Shown here in pieces: positions 13,301 to 25,300 of a DNA stretch of 64,000 nt. Origin of the DNA: Larimichthys crocea (Eukaryota > Chordata > Actinopteri > Sciaenidae). The position numbers and the translations under genes are program-made. The notes under the pieces are model-generated. The model ran no database searches, was not told the DNA's origin, and was given only the letters and a program-made list of their open reading frames with translations. The DNA lies in the NCBI RefSeq assembly GCF_000972845.2, contig NC_040016.1, positions 8,142,701-8,206,700 on the forward strand. Reading direction: 5' to 3'. The stretch's first letter is position 1. Every line of letters starts with the position of its first letter.

Positions 13301-16300
13301 TATTATACTATAATTATAAGTACTTCAATCTTTTTCTTGTGGGCAATAATCATCTCGCTATAGTTTAAAACTAATGAGATAGAAAAGATATTAAAAGGGC
13401 GGAGGAAGTGAAAGGTTAGATCACTGCAGAGAGATCAAACATAAGCAAAAGAGGGTTGCTGAATCTGACAATGAAGCAGAAAAAACTGCCATGAGAAATT
13501 TAAGATAGTTTTTTGTCCTATTTATCATAGTGACAGGTCAACAGGGCTCCGTACAGATGCTGTTGAGAACTTTCGGTTCTGTCCTGTCAGGTGTGAAATA
13601 ATCTGAAGTGGCAACACTACATTTAAAACCATCTCGAAAGTTTTGGCTTCTGAAAGGATGGTAACTGTCACGTCATGTTGAAAGTTTATTCTGTCGAACG
13701 ATGCTGTGTCTCAGTGCTTGAGTGAGAGATATCTGTAGTGGGTGCTGAATGGGCACTCATAAAACAGCCAACTCAATAGAGCTGCTTATTTTGCTATTTT
13801 GACATAATACATGAAAAAACATTTTAGTGTGACCTGAAAAAATAAATAAATAAATAAATCAGTCCAAGACTCTTTTGTTAAAACACTTTTGTTACGGAGA
13901 CAAATTATATATGCTGTACTGTAGTGGGACTCTTCCTGGTGAGTGCTTGTTGCTGGGACTCTGTTTTGCTGTCAGTAATGCCTCCGTGTGCCTCTGTCCC
14001 CACTCTGGGGACGAGGTTTTTAGTGTCTAAGGGCTTGCTCGGCTCATCGGCCTCTATTGTGGCCTGCACTAGAGGCGGAAGGCCAGGCGGGAGCATAACT
14101 GGCAAAGCTGGGGCGGGGCTTGAGGTCAGGGTGACTGGCACCACAGCCACAGGTGCCATAGGGGCGAGCGCAGCAGCAATGGGCACCTCTGCCTCATGTC
14201 AGAGGGCAAAGTTTCAGTGGAGGAGGCATCTCTGTAAGCAGGAGCAGAGGCCTGGGCTGGAGTGCAGCTGTGGACAGAAGAGAAGGCTCGTGAGCCGGGG
14301 CGTCAAGCTCGATCCCGGAGCCTGCAAGGCCATTCAAAGCCTTGGAGTGGTGCTGGAGGAGCCAGAGTTTGGGGGTTGAAAGAGGTTGTGTGTTGGGAGT
14401 GAGGTTGGCCACAGGGGGTTTGTGCTCCCGACCGAGGGGGAGGGAGAGGAGGCTGAAGCAGTGGATCCTGGCTGCGGAGCTCACTTTTGTTGGCCACTGA
14501 AAGTGGAGAGTGGCGGGGGCAGTCATTAAACAGGGAAGGGAAGCTCTGGTTCAACAGTAGAAGAGGGCTCAGTTACAGGAGCGTTGGCCTCAAGTCTCTC
14601 CACAGGGGCTTCAGGCTGCGCAAGCCAGTGTGAGGAAGACTTCTGGACAACTGGCTCCAGTTTTTGGCGTATCATCTGAAAGGATGAAGAGACAGATCAC
14701 ATACTGACACTTAAAACAAAGTGTGGGTAAAGATGTTTAGACACACACAAAGTTTCTCTTGTAGCAAACTTTTCGTTGGTAGGGTTATAAACAATAATCT
14801 TAGAAAGAAACCAACAGCCCCAGGCTCAATAACCAGACAGACTTTAGCATTTCAAATGTCTAAAATTTAGTGCGATGTAATGCGGGTTAAAGTCTTCCAG
14901 CCAATTACGGAAAAAACAGCTGCTGACTCTGCTCTGCGATTTGTGGGTGAAACGAAAGTGAAAGCGGGTGCGGCCGTTTTCTGAGAAAAAAAAAAAGTGA
15001 AACATAAAATGTGCTGGGAAATCACTGATCTCACAGTGGAGGTTTACTGATGTTGCTGCTCCACTTGAGGGGGACATTGCCTGATATAGGAGGCAATGAC
15101 ACAGCAGTAAAACGAGTGTATTTTTTTCTTAAGGAGCCACAGAGATTTTTGCAATTTGGACATAAAATAGGGTCAAACGCATCGGTTAGACTGGTAAGTG
15201 TTGGACCGCCAACTTCTTAGGAGTTGTAGATGTGTTTTAAAGAAACAGAGGGGATTTTTGGTGCAGACCTGGCCCTGGTTTGGTGTCTGAAGCCCCAGTT
15301 GTCAGTGGCTGCTGTGGCTGCTGTGGCTGTTGGGGCTGTTGGGGCTGTGTGTGGCTGTGGGGCTGTGGGGGCTCCAACGTGTAGCCTCCAGGATGGGCCT
15401 GCTGTGGCTGAGGAGCCTGCGACGGCTGCTGCGGCTGCTGCTGTTGCGGCTGTTGTTGCTGTTGCTGCTCTGGAGTCTCGTCTGCTGCTCAGCGGCTGCG
15501 ATTTGAGGTAGAAAATGTGAGGATAATGAGGGTGCGGCCATAAAAACTAGCAACAAAGAAACCCAGAAAGACAGGCACAAGAATGTAGGCAAGCACGCAG
15601 ACGAAAAACAAACAAAACAAAACAAACAAAAAAAGCCCAAATGCAGGATAAGCAGAAAAAATAGCCAATGAAGTATGGTTAGATTAAGAGGACGGCAATG
15701 AAGGACAAGACAGAGAATGAAGATCAATGTGGGAGGAATGGCGAGAGGAGGGAACGGCTCCGAACAATGCAGAGAAAAAGGGGGCAGATATAGAGAGAAA
15801 TAAAATCAAAGGGGGCAAAAAGAGACAGAGAAAGAGAGAAAACACTGTTAACATCCAAAGAAGGGCACAGGGAGAAAAGAAGTCACAATATCCTTCTTCA
15901 GAATCCAGGAAAGCCTGTCTTTTTTTTGGTTTGATACGTTTAATTTATAAAACCTGCTAAGGGGCATTGACATGACCCAGAGCTCCCTGCTTCCCATTTT
16001 TTCCAAATGATTAGGAGCTGCAATGCCAGAAACAGTGGTACATTTGGTTAGAGCCACAGCCTCTCAATGTAAATACAAAAATGTGTTCTTAAAAAGACAA
16101 TCGAGGAGTGGATTCTGTAAGAGGAGAGGAGATACCACAGTACAAGGCGCAATCTACTGTAAAAGGTCGTGAGTGAGAAACAGTGATAGGAAGGAAGCAG
16201 GTAAGATTAAAACAGCTGTTAAGAAGATTAACTGTTAGGAGAAATATACATGAAGAGGGTTTTATGATGTGGTGGTTATTCTAAAAGACTTTTCACGGTT

Positions 16301-19300
16301 AACATGACTAAACCAAGACGTGCCTGAACATAATCACCCAACCACAACTCTAAAACACTAATAAAATTATTTTTCTTCGACTGAACAATAAACAACAGCC
16401 AGTTTCTAGACAGAAAGTCACCGTAAATACTTAGGAGGGCAACATGGGCCGAGTAAATTACTAGCGCCACAGACGCGGTGTCCTTTCGTTCACAACCCGG
16501 CGGATTAGAGAACAAGAGCTAGCGAGCAACATGAGACGCCTCTCGTCTCCTCAGCTAAAGCTGCAGCCTTAATGCTACACCCCTCAACTGAACTAACGCA
16601 GGTGAGCGGGTGGGTGAGGGCATCAAGAGAGCCATACCTGTGGGGCGTAGGGGTAGAGGAGGGGCGACCGACAGGAGGCGTTGAATTCCTGTCCCTGAAC
16701 CCCTGCCATGATCTCCTCTGTGATATCCCTGCCACCCTGATTGGGTCACGGATACGGATCTGGGAGGACAATGGCACAAAAAAAACAGACCTCCTAAAGC
16801 AGCCAAGTCTCGGAGCAACCCTTCCTCAGACATATTTCATATATCAGCAACATTATGGAATACAGTGTAAATTAGGGTCATTCATGTAGTACATTGGTTT
16901 TAATTTTTGAAGATACATTCAATTCATGACACAGGACACACAATGTATCTTCATTTTCTTTTTCTAATGTCACAGTTGATAGTTGCAGCACATTCATTCA
17001 CAAGCCATACAGACTTTTTAAACGATAAAACAGGAAGTGAACACGTGAAGTTACAGCAAAACTCTCTTTGTCATCGCACAGAAAACACGAGGATAATTAA
17101 ATGCTAGATTACGTGTTTACGTTCTATTCATTTGTCAAAAATTCCAGAGTTATGCAAAACACGAGAAAATAATAATAACGGGGCAACCTCCACCTGCTGA
17201 TGAAGATTATACTGTATGGATATGATCGAAAGCATTGAATTAACAAATTAGTACAGACTGTTTTGTCAGCTGCGGTTGCCTGACTGTAAGACATTTGATA
17301 TTATTTGTCAAGCCAGTGTGGATGAGAAGTCTTTAAGTCCTCTTCATTTCTGATGAAATTATGAAATATGATCGAAAGCTCCAGAGCAGCACGGACCTTG
17401 AGGTGAGATTGTTTGTCAACATATAGGTCAAGTTTGTTGTTTTACAAGCTTCCATGAAACTACTAAGATACTCACTGTTTTCTTCTCACGCTTGGGCTGG
17501 TGGAGGTTGCTGTGGTGTAGGCACTATGATGGGGGTTGAGTGGGGTACACAGTCTGTCCTGGGTAGTAGGGTGGACCAGCTGTGGGAACGGGAGCAGGAA
17601 CCGAGGGTGAGACAGGTGGGTGGTACCTGAGGGGATCTGAAGGAGAGAGAAGAGAACACGATGCATCACTGCTGCAGGGAGTCACAAGGCTGATGTGGTG
17701 AATTAAGATTGCAAATGATGATCTATGTGTGGAAATTATGCGTCTGTGTTGGATTAATGACTCACGATTGGGGCAGGGTATCCCCTGCCCTGGACCAGGA
17801 TAGAAGGTGCCAGACCCTGGAGGCTGTACAAATACTGCTGAGGAGGTCCCACGTAGGGGTGTAATGTGGGATACTGCCAGAAGTCAGAGTGACAGTTAGG
17901 AGAGCAGCATGAGGACAAGGTGGAAAAAAAAAAACATTTACAAACTGCACACGTTGGCAATCATGGTGTTATTTTTTTCCAACATTTGGACGTTATTTCA
18001 TAGACTTTAATCGTCCTTCTGTGAGATTTTGGATCATTAAATTCTGTGTTATAAACTGCATTTCTCAGTCATTTCATCAGTCAATCTAACCAGTACCAGC
18101 TGCAAACCAACAGAGGATCTCTGCAGTCATTCAGCACAAAGGACAAGACTAGGCGAAATCTGGTATATGTCTAGACTGTGTATGGTCATGTGGTTGCATC
18201 TTTAATGAGAGTTCATAGATATTAAATATTCATCTCAGTTTTCGTGTGTTTCTGACATGATTAAGCTACGTTTCACCCAAAAGTTGTTATACAATGTAGC
18301 ACAAGACCCTACTTCTACTCATCTTGAAATGTTTGATTTAAAAAGAGACCCCACTCCAATTATTTATAAATCAATTATAACTCCCCTGCTCCTTCATTTC
18401 TTTCTATCTGCAGGATGTCTCGTGACTTACTGTTTGAGTGTTTTGTCAGTGCGATTGTTATTTTGAGTACTTAACAGTACGCTCTCCCTCATGCCTCCCG
18501 GCACACAGAGAGCTGTTTCTGTCTCTGTCTTCTCTCCCATGTTGGACTGTTAACAGTGTTTAACCTGTCAGCCTCCTCAGCAGTCAGTTTTATGTTGTTT
18601 CCAGTTTCATTCCCCTGTGATGAATATTAGGTTATGTACTGTCTGTCATAGCCATCTGTGCGTGTGTGATTTAATGCGATGCGACAGTGCACTGTGATGC
18701 ACTGGAGAGGTATGGAGCAGTTATGATTTCACATGTGAAAAATAATGTTTGTTTGTGCTTGTGGGTACCGGACCGACCCAGCGGGGCTGGACCACATCCT
18801 TACTGTGGGGTACGCACGGTAACTCCAGGATCTTTGAGCATTGTGCAACTCCTGTTGTTTTGGGGAGCCGATAGTCTCTAAGATGGGGCTCGTGTAGTAC
18901 GTAGGAGCATAGGCCAAAAGTTCTGCACAAGAGAGGGATACTCACTAGTCATAGTCCTCAGAGGGTTGTGCCTATATTTGAATCTGGAAAAGTATAGTAT
19001 TTATTGTATGTTCAAAAGTACTTTCATGGGGTGTTGGTAGTGTAGGGTTGTGCAGGCGCCCTGTGTATAGAGGCTACAGTCCTCGCTGCAGTCAGCCCAG
19101 GTCGAATCCCCATCGGACGGCCCTTATCGTGTGTCATTCCCCTCTCTCTGCCCCCTGCTTCATGTCTCTCTTCAACTGTCTGTCCATTAAAGGCATAAAA
19201 GCCCAAAAAATATACTTAAAAAAAAAAAAAAACTTTCATATTCTAATGTGAGTCATAAAACGACAACAAAAAAGTGCCTCAGCTCATTAAAGAAAATTGG

Positions 19301-22300
19301 TCCAACATTTTGGGAAATTTATTTTCTTGGCAAGAGTTAAGTACGAAGCTTGATACCACTTTTGTACCTGTTCTGGTAAACGTAAAGCTACAGCCAATAG
19401 ATGGTAAGTGTAAAAACGATGTTGTATTTTTGGAGCTCAACAATTTCCTCGTTCCAGTTTATGCTAAGCTATGCTAACATAGAGCTTCATTTGATAGACA
19501 GCTATGATAGCATCAATCTTCTGACTGAAGAAGCAGAATTTTAAACTATTCCTTTTAATTAGCTGAATCTAGCCAGTACCACTGAAATTCATTTTAAGAC
19601 AAAGACTATAGCTGGGACTGAGGTATAGCCTGAAAAATTCAAGCGTTAGCGTGTCCGGGTCACCTGTGGGATGTAGTACTGTGCCAGCCTGTGGAGAATG
19701 GAAAGGCATGGGTGCCATGGTCATCATGATTGGTTGGTTAGTGGGTAGACAGCCGCTGTGGGAGTCTGTTGAACCAGGCCGTATGGAGGGTTGTGTTTGT
19801 AGGGATGGTGGGCCTCGCAGTCTGCATCTGCGTCCTCTGGAAAAACTGAAAGCAACGTTTGAGAGAAACAACAAAAGACACTTAGTACAACCCAGTAGGC
19901 AGCTGTCTTTTTCCGCGTGTTGCCATGTCTTCATCGGAAATACTAACAAGTACTTCTTCAGATTTGGCCTGCAACTTTCCTCACAGTGCGACAGCATTGG
20001 TTTTTAATCAGCATTTTAAAACATCTCTGAACTCACATCACTGCTTGCAGNNNNNNNNNNTTTTTTTTTTTTTTTTTCGGGATTAGAAAAACCTGTTAGT
20101 CAACACTGAAATCCGTTTCAAACGGCAAATACTTTTTTTTTTATGGTTGTCGACATGATAAAAGAAAAGGCTTTAAAGTCACTTATGATGTCATCTGCAC
20201 AGTCCCAATATGTTAAACTTCATCCATCTGATCAAACTAAAACAAACACTGTTTGCAGATAGTATCTGACAGAGCAGAAACAGATGCATGGAGAAAGTTT
20301 GACTACAATAATTCAGAATTTCTCAGGAGATCTCCAGGATATTTTCAATGGCATACAGCTAGTGTGACGAACATATACACCATATATGTTTGTCACACTA
20401 GCTGTAATATTATACTATATATTATATAGTACTTCAAATTCTTTTCTTGTGGGCAAATAAATTCATCTCGCTATAGTTAAACTAATAAACTAATGAGCAT
20501 AGAAAAGATATTAAAAAGGGCGAGAGGAAGTGACAAACAGGTGAAAGGTTAGATTCATTCTGCAGAGATCAAACATAAGCAAAAGATGGTTTGCTGAATC
20601 TGACAATGAAGCAGAAAAAACTGCCATGAGAAAGTTTAAGATAGTTTTTTGTCTTATTTTATCATAGTGACAGGTCAACAGGGCTCCGTATAGATGCTGT
20701 TGAGAACTTTCGGTTCTGCTCCTGTCAGGTGTGAAAATAATCTGAAGTGGCAACACATACATTTAAAACGCATCTCGAAAAGGTTTTGGCTTTTCTGAAA
20801 GGATGGTAACTGTCACATCATGTTGAAAGTTTATTCTGTCGAACAATGCTGTGTCTCAGTGCTTGATGAGAGATTATCTGTCGTGGGTGCTGAATGGGCG
20901 CTCATAAAAACAGCCTAACTCAATAGAGCTGCTTTATTTTGCTATTTTGACATAATACCATGAAAAAACTATTTTAGTGTCACCTGAAAAAATAAATCAA
21001 TAAATAAATAAATCAGTCCAAAGACTCTTTTGTTAAAACACTTTTGTTACAGAGATAAATTATATATGCTGTACCTGTAGTGGGACTCTTCCTGGTGAGT
21101 GCTTGTTGCTGGGACTCTGTTTTGCTGTCAGTAATGCCTCCGTGTGCCTCTGTCCCCACTCTGGGGACGAGGTCTTTAGTGTCTAAGGGCTTGCTAGGCT
21201 CATCGGCCTCTATTGTGGCCTGCACTAGAGGCGGAAGGCCAGGCGGGAGCATAACTGGCAAAGCTGGGGCGGGGCTTGAGGTCAGGGTGACTGGCACCAC
21301 AGCCACAGGTGCCATAGGGGCGAGCGCAGCAGCAATGGGCACCTCTGGCCTCATGTCAGAGGGCAAAGTTTCAGTGGAGGAGGCATCTCTGTAAGCAGGA
21401 GCAGAGGCCTGGGGCTGGAGTGCAGCTGTGGACAGAAGAGAAGGCTCGTGAGCCGGGGCGTCAAGCTCGATCCCGGAGTCTGCAAGGCCATTCAAAGCCT
21501 TGGGAGTCGGTGCTGGCGAGGCAGCCAGAGTTCGTGGGGCGTCTGAAAGAGGCTTGTCTGTGTTGGGAGTCTGAGGTTGCGCCACAGGGGGTTTGTGCTC
21601 CCCGACCGAGGGGGAGGGAGAGGAGGCTGAAGCAGTGGACTCCCTGGCTGCGGGACGCTCACTTTTGTTGGCCACTGAAAGTGGGAGAGTGGCGGGGGCA
21701 GTCATTAAGACAGGGAAGGGAAGCTCTGGTTCAACAGTAGAAGAGGGCTCAGTTACAGGAGCGTTGGCCTCAAGTCTCTCCACAGGGGCTTCAGGCTGCG
21801 CAAGCCCAGGTGAGGAAGACTTCTGGACAACTGGCTCCAGTTTTGGCGTATCATCTGAAAGGATGAAGAGATAGATCACATACCGCACTTAAAACAAAGT
21901 GTGGGTAAAGATGTTTAGACAAACACAAAGCTTCTCTGTAGCAAACTTTTCGTTGGTAGGTGTTATAATACAATAATCTTAGAAAGAAAACCAACAGCCC
22001 CAGGCTCAATAAACCAGACAGACTTTAGCATTTCAAATGTCGAAAATTTATGCGATGTAATGCTGGTTAAAGTCTTCCAGCCAATTACTGAAAAAACAGC
22101 TGCTGACTCTGCTCTGTGATTTGTGGGTGAAATGAAAGTGAAAGCGGTGTGCGGCCTGTTCTGAGAAAAAGAAAAGTGAAACATAAAATGTGCTGGGAAA
22201 TCACTGATCTCACAGTGGAGGGTTACTGATGTTGCTGCTCCACTTGAGGGGGACATTGCCTGATATAGGAGGCAATGACACAGCAGTAAAACGGAGTGTA

Positions 22301-25300
22301 GTTTTCTTAAGGAGCCACAGAGATTTTTGCAATTTGGACGTAAAAATATGGTTCAAACTGCATCGGTTAGATTGGTAAGTGTTGGACCCCTAACTTCTTA
22401 GGAGTTGTAGATGTGTTTTAAAGAAACAGAGGGGATTGTTGGTGCAGACCTGGCCCTGGTTTGGTGTCTGAAGCCCCAGTTGTCAGTGGCTGCTGTGGCT
22501 GCTGTGGCTGTTGGGGCTGTTGGGGCTGTGGTGGCTGTGGGGGCTGTGGGGGCTCCAACGTGTAGCCTCCAGGATGGGCCTGCTGTGGCTGAGGAGGCTG
22601 CGACTGCTGCTGCGGCTGCTGCTGTTGCGGCTGTTGTTGCTGTTGCTGCTCTGGAGTCTGTCTGCTGCTCAGCGGCTGCGATTTGAGGTAGAAAATGTGA
22701 GGATAATGAGGGTGCGGCCATAAAAACTAGCAACACAGAAACCCAGAAAGACAGGCACAAAGATGTAGGCAAGCACGCAGACGAAAAACAAAAAAAAACA
22801 AAAAAAAGCCCAAATGCAGGATTAAGCAGAAATAAATAGCCCAATGAAGTATGGTTAGATTAAGAGGACGGCAATGAAGGACAAGACAGAGAATGAAGAT
22901 CAATGTGGGAGGAATGGCGAGAGGAGGGGAACGGCTCCGAACAATGCAGAGAAAAAGGGGGCAGATATAGAGAGAAATAAAATCAAAGGGGGCAAAAAGA
23001 GACAGAGAAAGAGAGGAAAGACACTGTTAACATCCACAGAAGGGCACAGGGAGGAAAAGAAGTCACAATATCCTTCTTCAGAATCCAGGAAAGCTGTCTT
23101 TTTTGGGTTTGATACGTTTAATTTATTAAAAATCTGCTAATGGCATTGACATGACCCAGAGCTCCACTGCTTTCCATTTTATCCAAATGATTAGGAGCTG
23201 CAATGCCAGAAACAGTGGTACACTTTTGGTTAGAGCCACAGCCTCTCAATGTAAATACAAAAATGTGTTTCTTTAAAAGGACAATCTGAGTGGATTCTGT
23301 AGAAGGAGTAGGAGAATACACACAGTACATATGCGCAATCTACTGTAAAAGGTCGTGAGTGAATAGAAACAGTGATAGGAAGGAAGCAGGTAAGATTAAA
23401 ACAGCTGTTAAGAAGATTAACTGTTAGGAGAAATATACATGTAAAGAGGTTTTATAGATGTTGTATGTTATTCTAAAAGATCTTTCACAGGTTAACATGA
23501 CTAAACCAAGACTGCCTGAACATAATCACCCAACCACAACTCTAAAACTACTAATAAAATTATTTTTCTTACTGATACTGAACAATAAACAACAGCCATG
23601 TTCTAGACAGAAAGTCACCGTAAATATCTTATGAGGGGCAACATGGCCGAGTAAATTACTAGCGCCACAGACGCGGTGTCCTTTCGTTCACACACCCGGC
23701 GGATTAGAGCACAGAGCTAGCGAGCAACATGAGACGCCTCTCGTCTCCTCAGCTAAAGCTGCAGCCTTAATGCTACACCGCCTCAACTGTAACTAACGCA
23801 GGTGAGCGGGTGGGTGAGGGCATCAAGAGAGCCATACCTGTGGGGGCGTAGGGGTAGAGGAGGGGCGACCGACAGGAGGCGTTGAATTCCTGCTCCCTGA
23901 ACTCCCTGCCATGATCTCCTCTGTGATATCCCTGCCACCCTGATTGGGGTCACGGATACGGATCTGGGAGGACAATGGCACAAAAAAACAGACCTCACTA
24001 AAGCAGCCAAGTCTCGGAGCAACCCTTCCTCAGACATATTTCATATATCAGCAACATTATGGGATAACAGGGTGTAAATTAGGGTCATGTAAGTACATTT
24101 GTGTTTAATTTTTAGATGATACATTCATTCATTCATGATCACAGAGACACAATGTATCTTCATTTTCTTTTTCTAAATGTCACAGTTGATAGTTGCAGCA
24201 CATTCATTCACAAGCTCAATACAGACTTTTTAAACGATAAAAACAGGAAGTGAACACGTGAAGTTACAGCAAAACTCTCTAAACATACAGTGTATTTTAA
24301 CGTATCTTTGTGCATGATTCAAAAACACATGAAGCCTGTAAATGATCAACTGTTCATGTCTTTGTCATCACACACGCGCAGGATAATTTAAATGCTAGAT
24401 TAAAGTGTTACCGTTCTATTCAGTTTGTCAAATAATTCCACAATTATGCAAAACACGAGAAAATAAACGAGAAAATAAATCATAACGGGGCAACCTCCAC
24501 CTGCTGATGAAGATTATACTGTATGATATGATCGAAAGCTATTGAATTAACAAATAGTACAGACTGTTTTGTCAGCTGCGGTTTCCTGAACTGTTAAGAT
24601 CAACTTTCAAGCCAGTGTGGATGAGAAGTCTTTAAGTCCTCTTCATTTCTGATGAAAATTATGAAATATGATCGAAAGCTCCAGAGCAGCACGGACCTTG
24701 AGGTGAGATTGTTTTGTCAACATATAGGTCAAGTTTGTTGTTTTACAAGCTTCCATGAAACTACTAAGATACTCACTGTTTTCTTCTCACGCTTGGCTGG
24801 TGGAGGTTGCTGTGGTGTAGGCACTATGATGGGGGTTGAGGTGGGGTACACAGTCTGTCCTGGGTAGTAGGGTGGACCAGCTGTGGGAACGGGAGCAGGA
24901 ACCGAGGGTGAGACAGGTGGGTGGTACCTGAGGGGATCTGAAGGAGAGAGAACATCGATGCATTCACTGCTGCAGGGAGTCACAAGGCTGATGTGGTGAA
25001 TTAAGATTGCAAATGATGATCTATGTGTGGGAACATTATGCGTCTGTGTTGGATTAATGACTCACGATATGGGGCAGGGTACTCCCCTGGCCCTGGACCA
25101 GGATAGAAGGTGCCAGACCCTGGAGGCTGTACAGAATACTGCTGAGGAGGTCCCACGTAGGGTGTACTGTGGCGATACTGCAGAAGTCAGAGTGACAGGT
25201 TAGGAGAGCAGCATGAAGGACAAGGTGGAAAAAAAAAAACATTTACAAACTGCACACGTTGGCAATCAGTGGTGGTATTTTTTCTCAACATTTGGACGTT

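Larger units (their letters stand above)
12971..20050. repeat. left copy of a 7-kb duplication, error-rich
   Basis: Near-identical throughout to 20,061-27,377 and in the same orientation, ending exactly at the N gap. It is about 240 bases shorter, mainly through single-base indels plus one lost internal segment near 17,064. It holds six eif4g3 exons, a SINE and a hairpin, all damaged or slightly altered relative to the right copy. Best explained as an unmerged contig end. Confidence 0.93.

Noticed and set aside
13924..14379. Plus-strand ORFs of 100-150 codons in the duplicated block (also 21,080-21,394)
   Set aside because: Antisense shadows of the 780-nt eif4g3 exon, which has the proper splice sites and phase on the minus strand.
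22411..22686. Ala/Val-rich or Leu-rich ORFs over 22.4-22.7 kb
   Set aside because: Other frames of the CAG/CCA-rich eif4g3 exon; only the Gln/Pro frame joins in phase on both sides.
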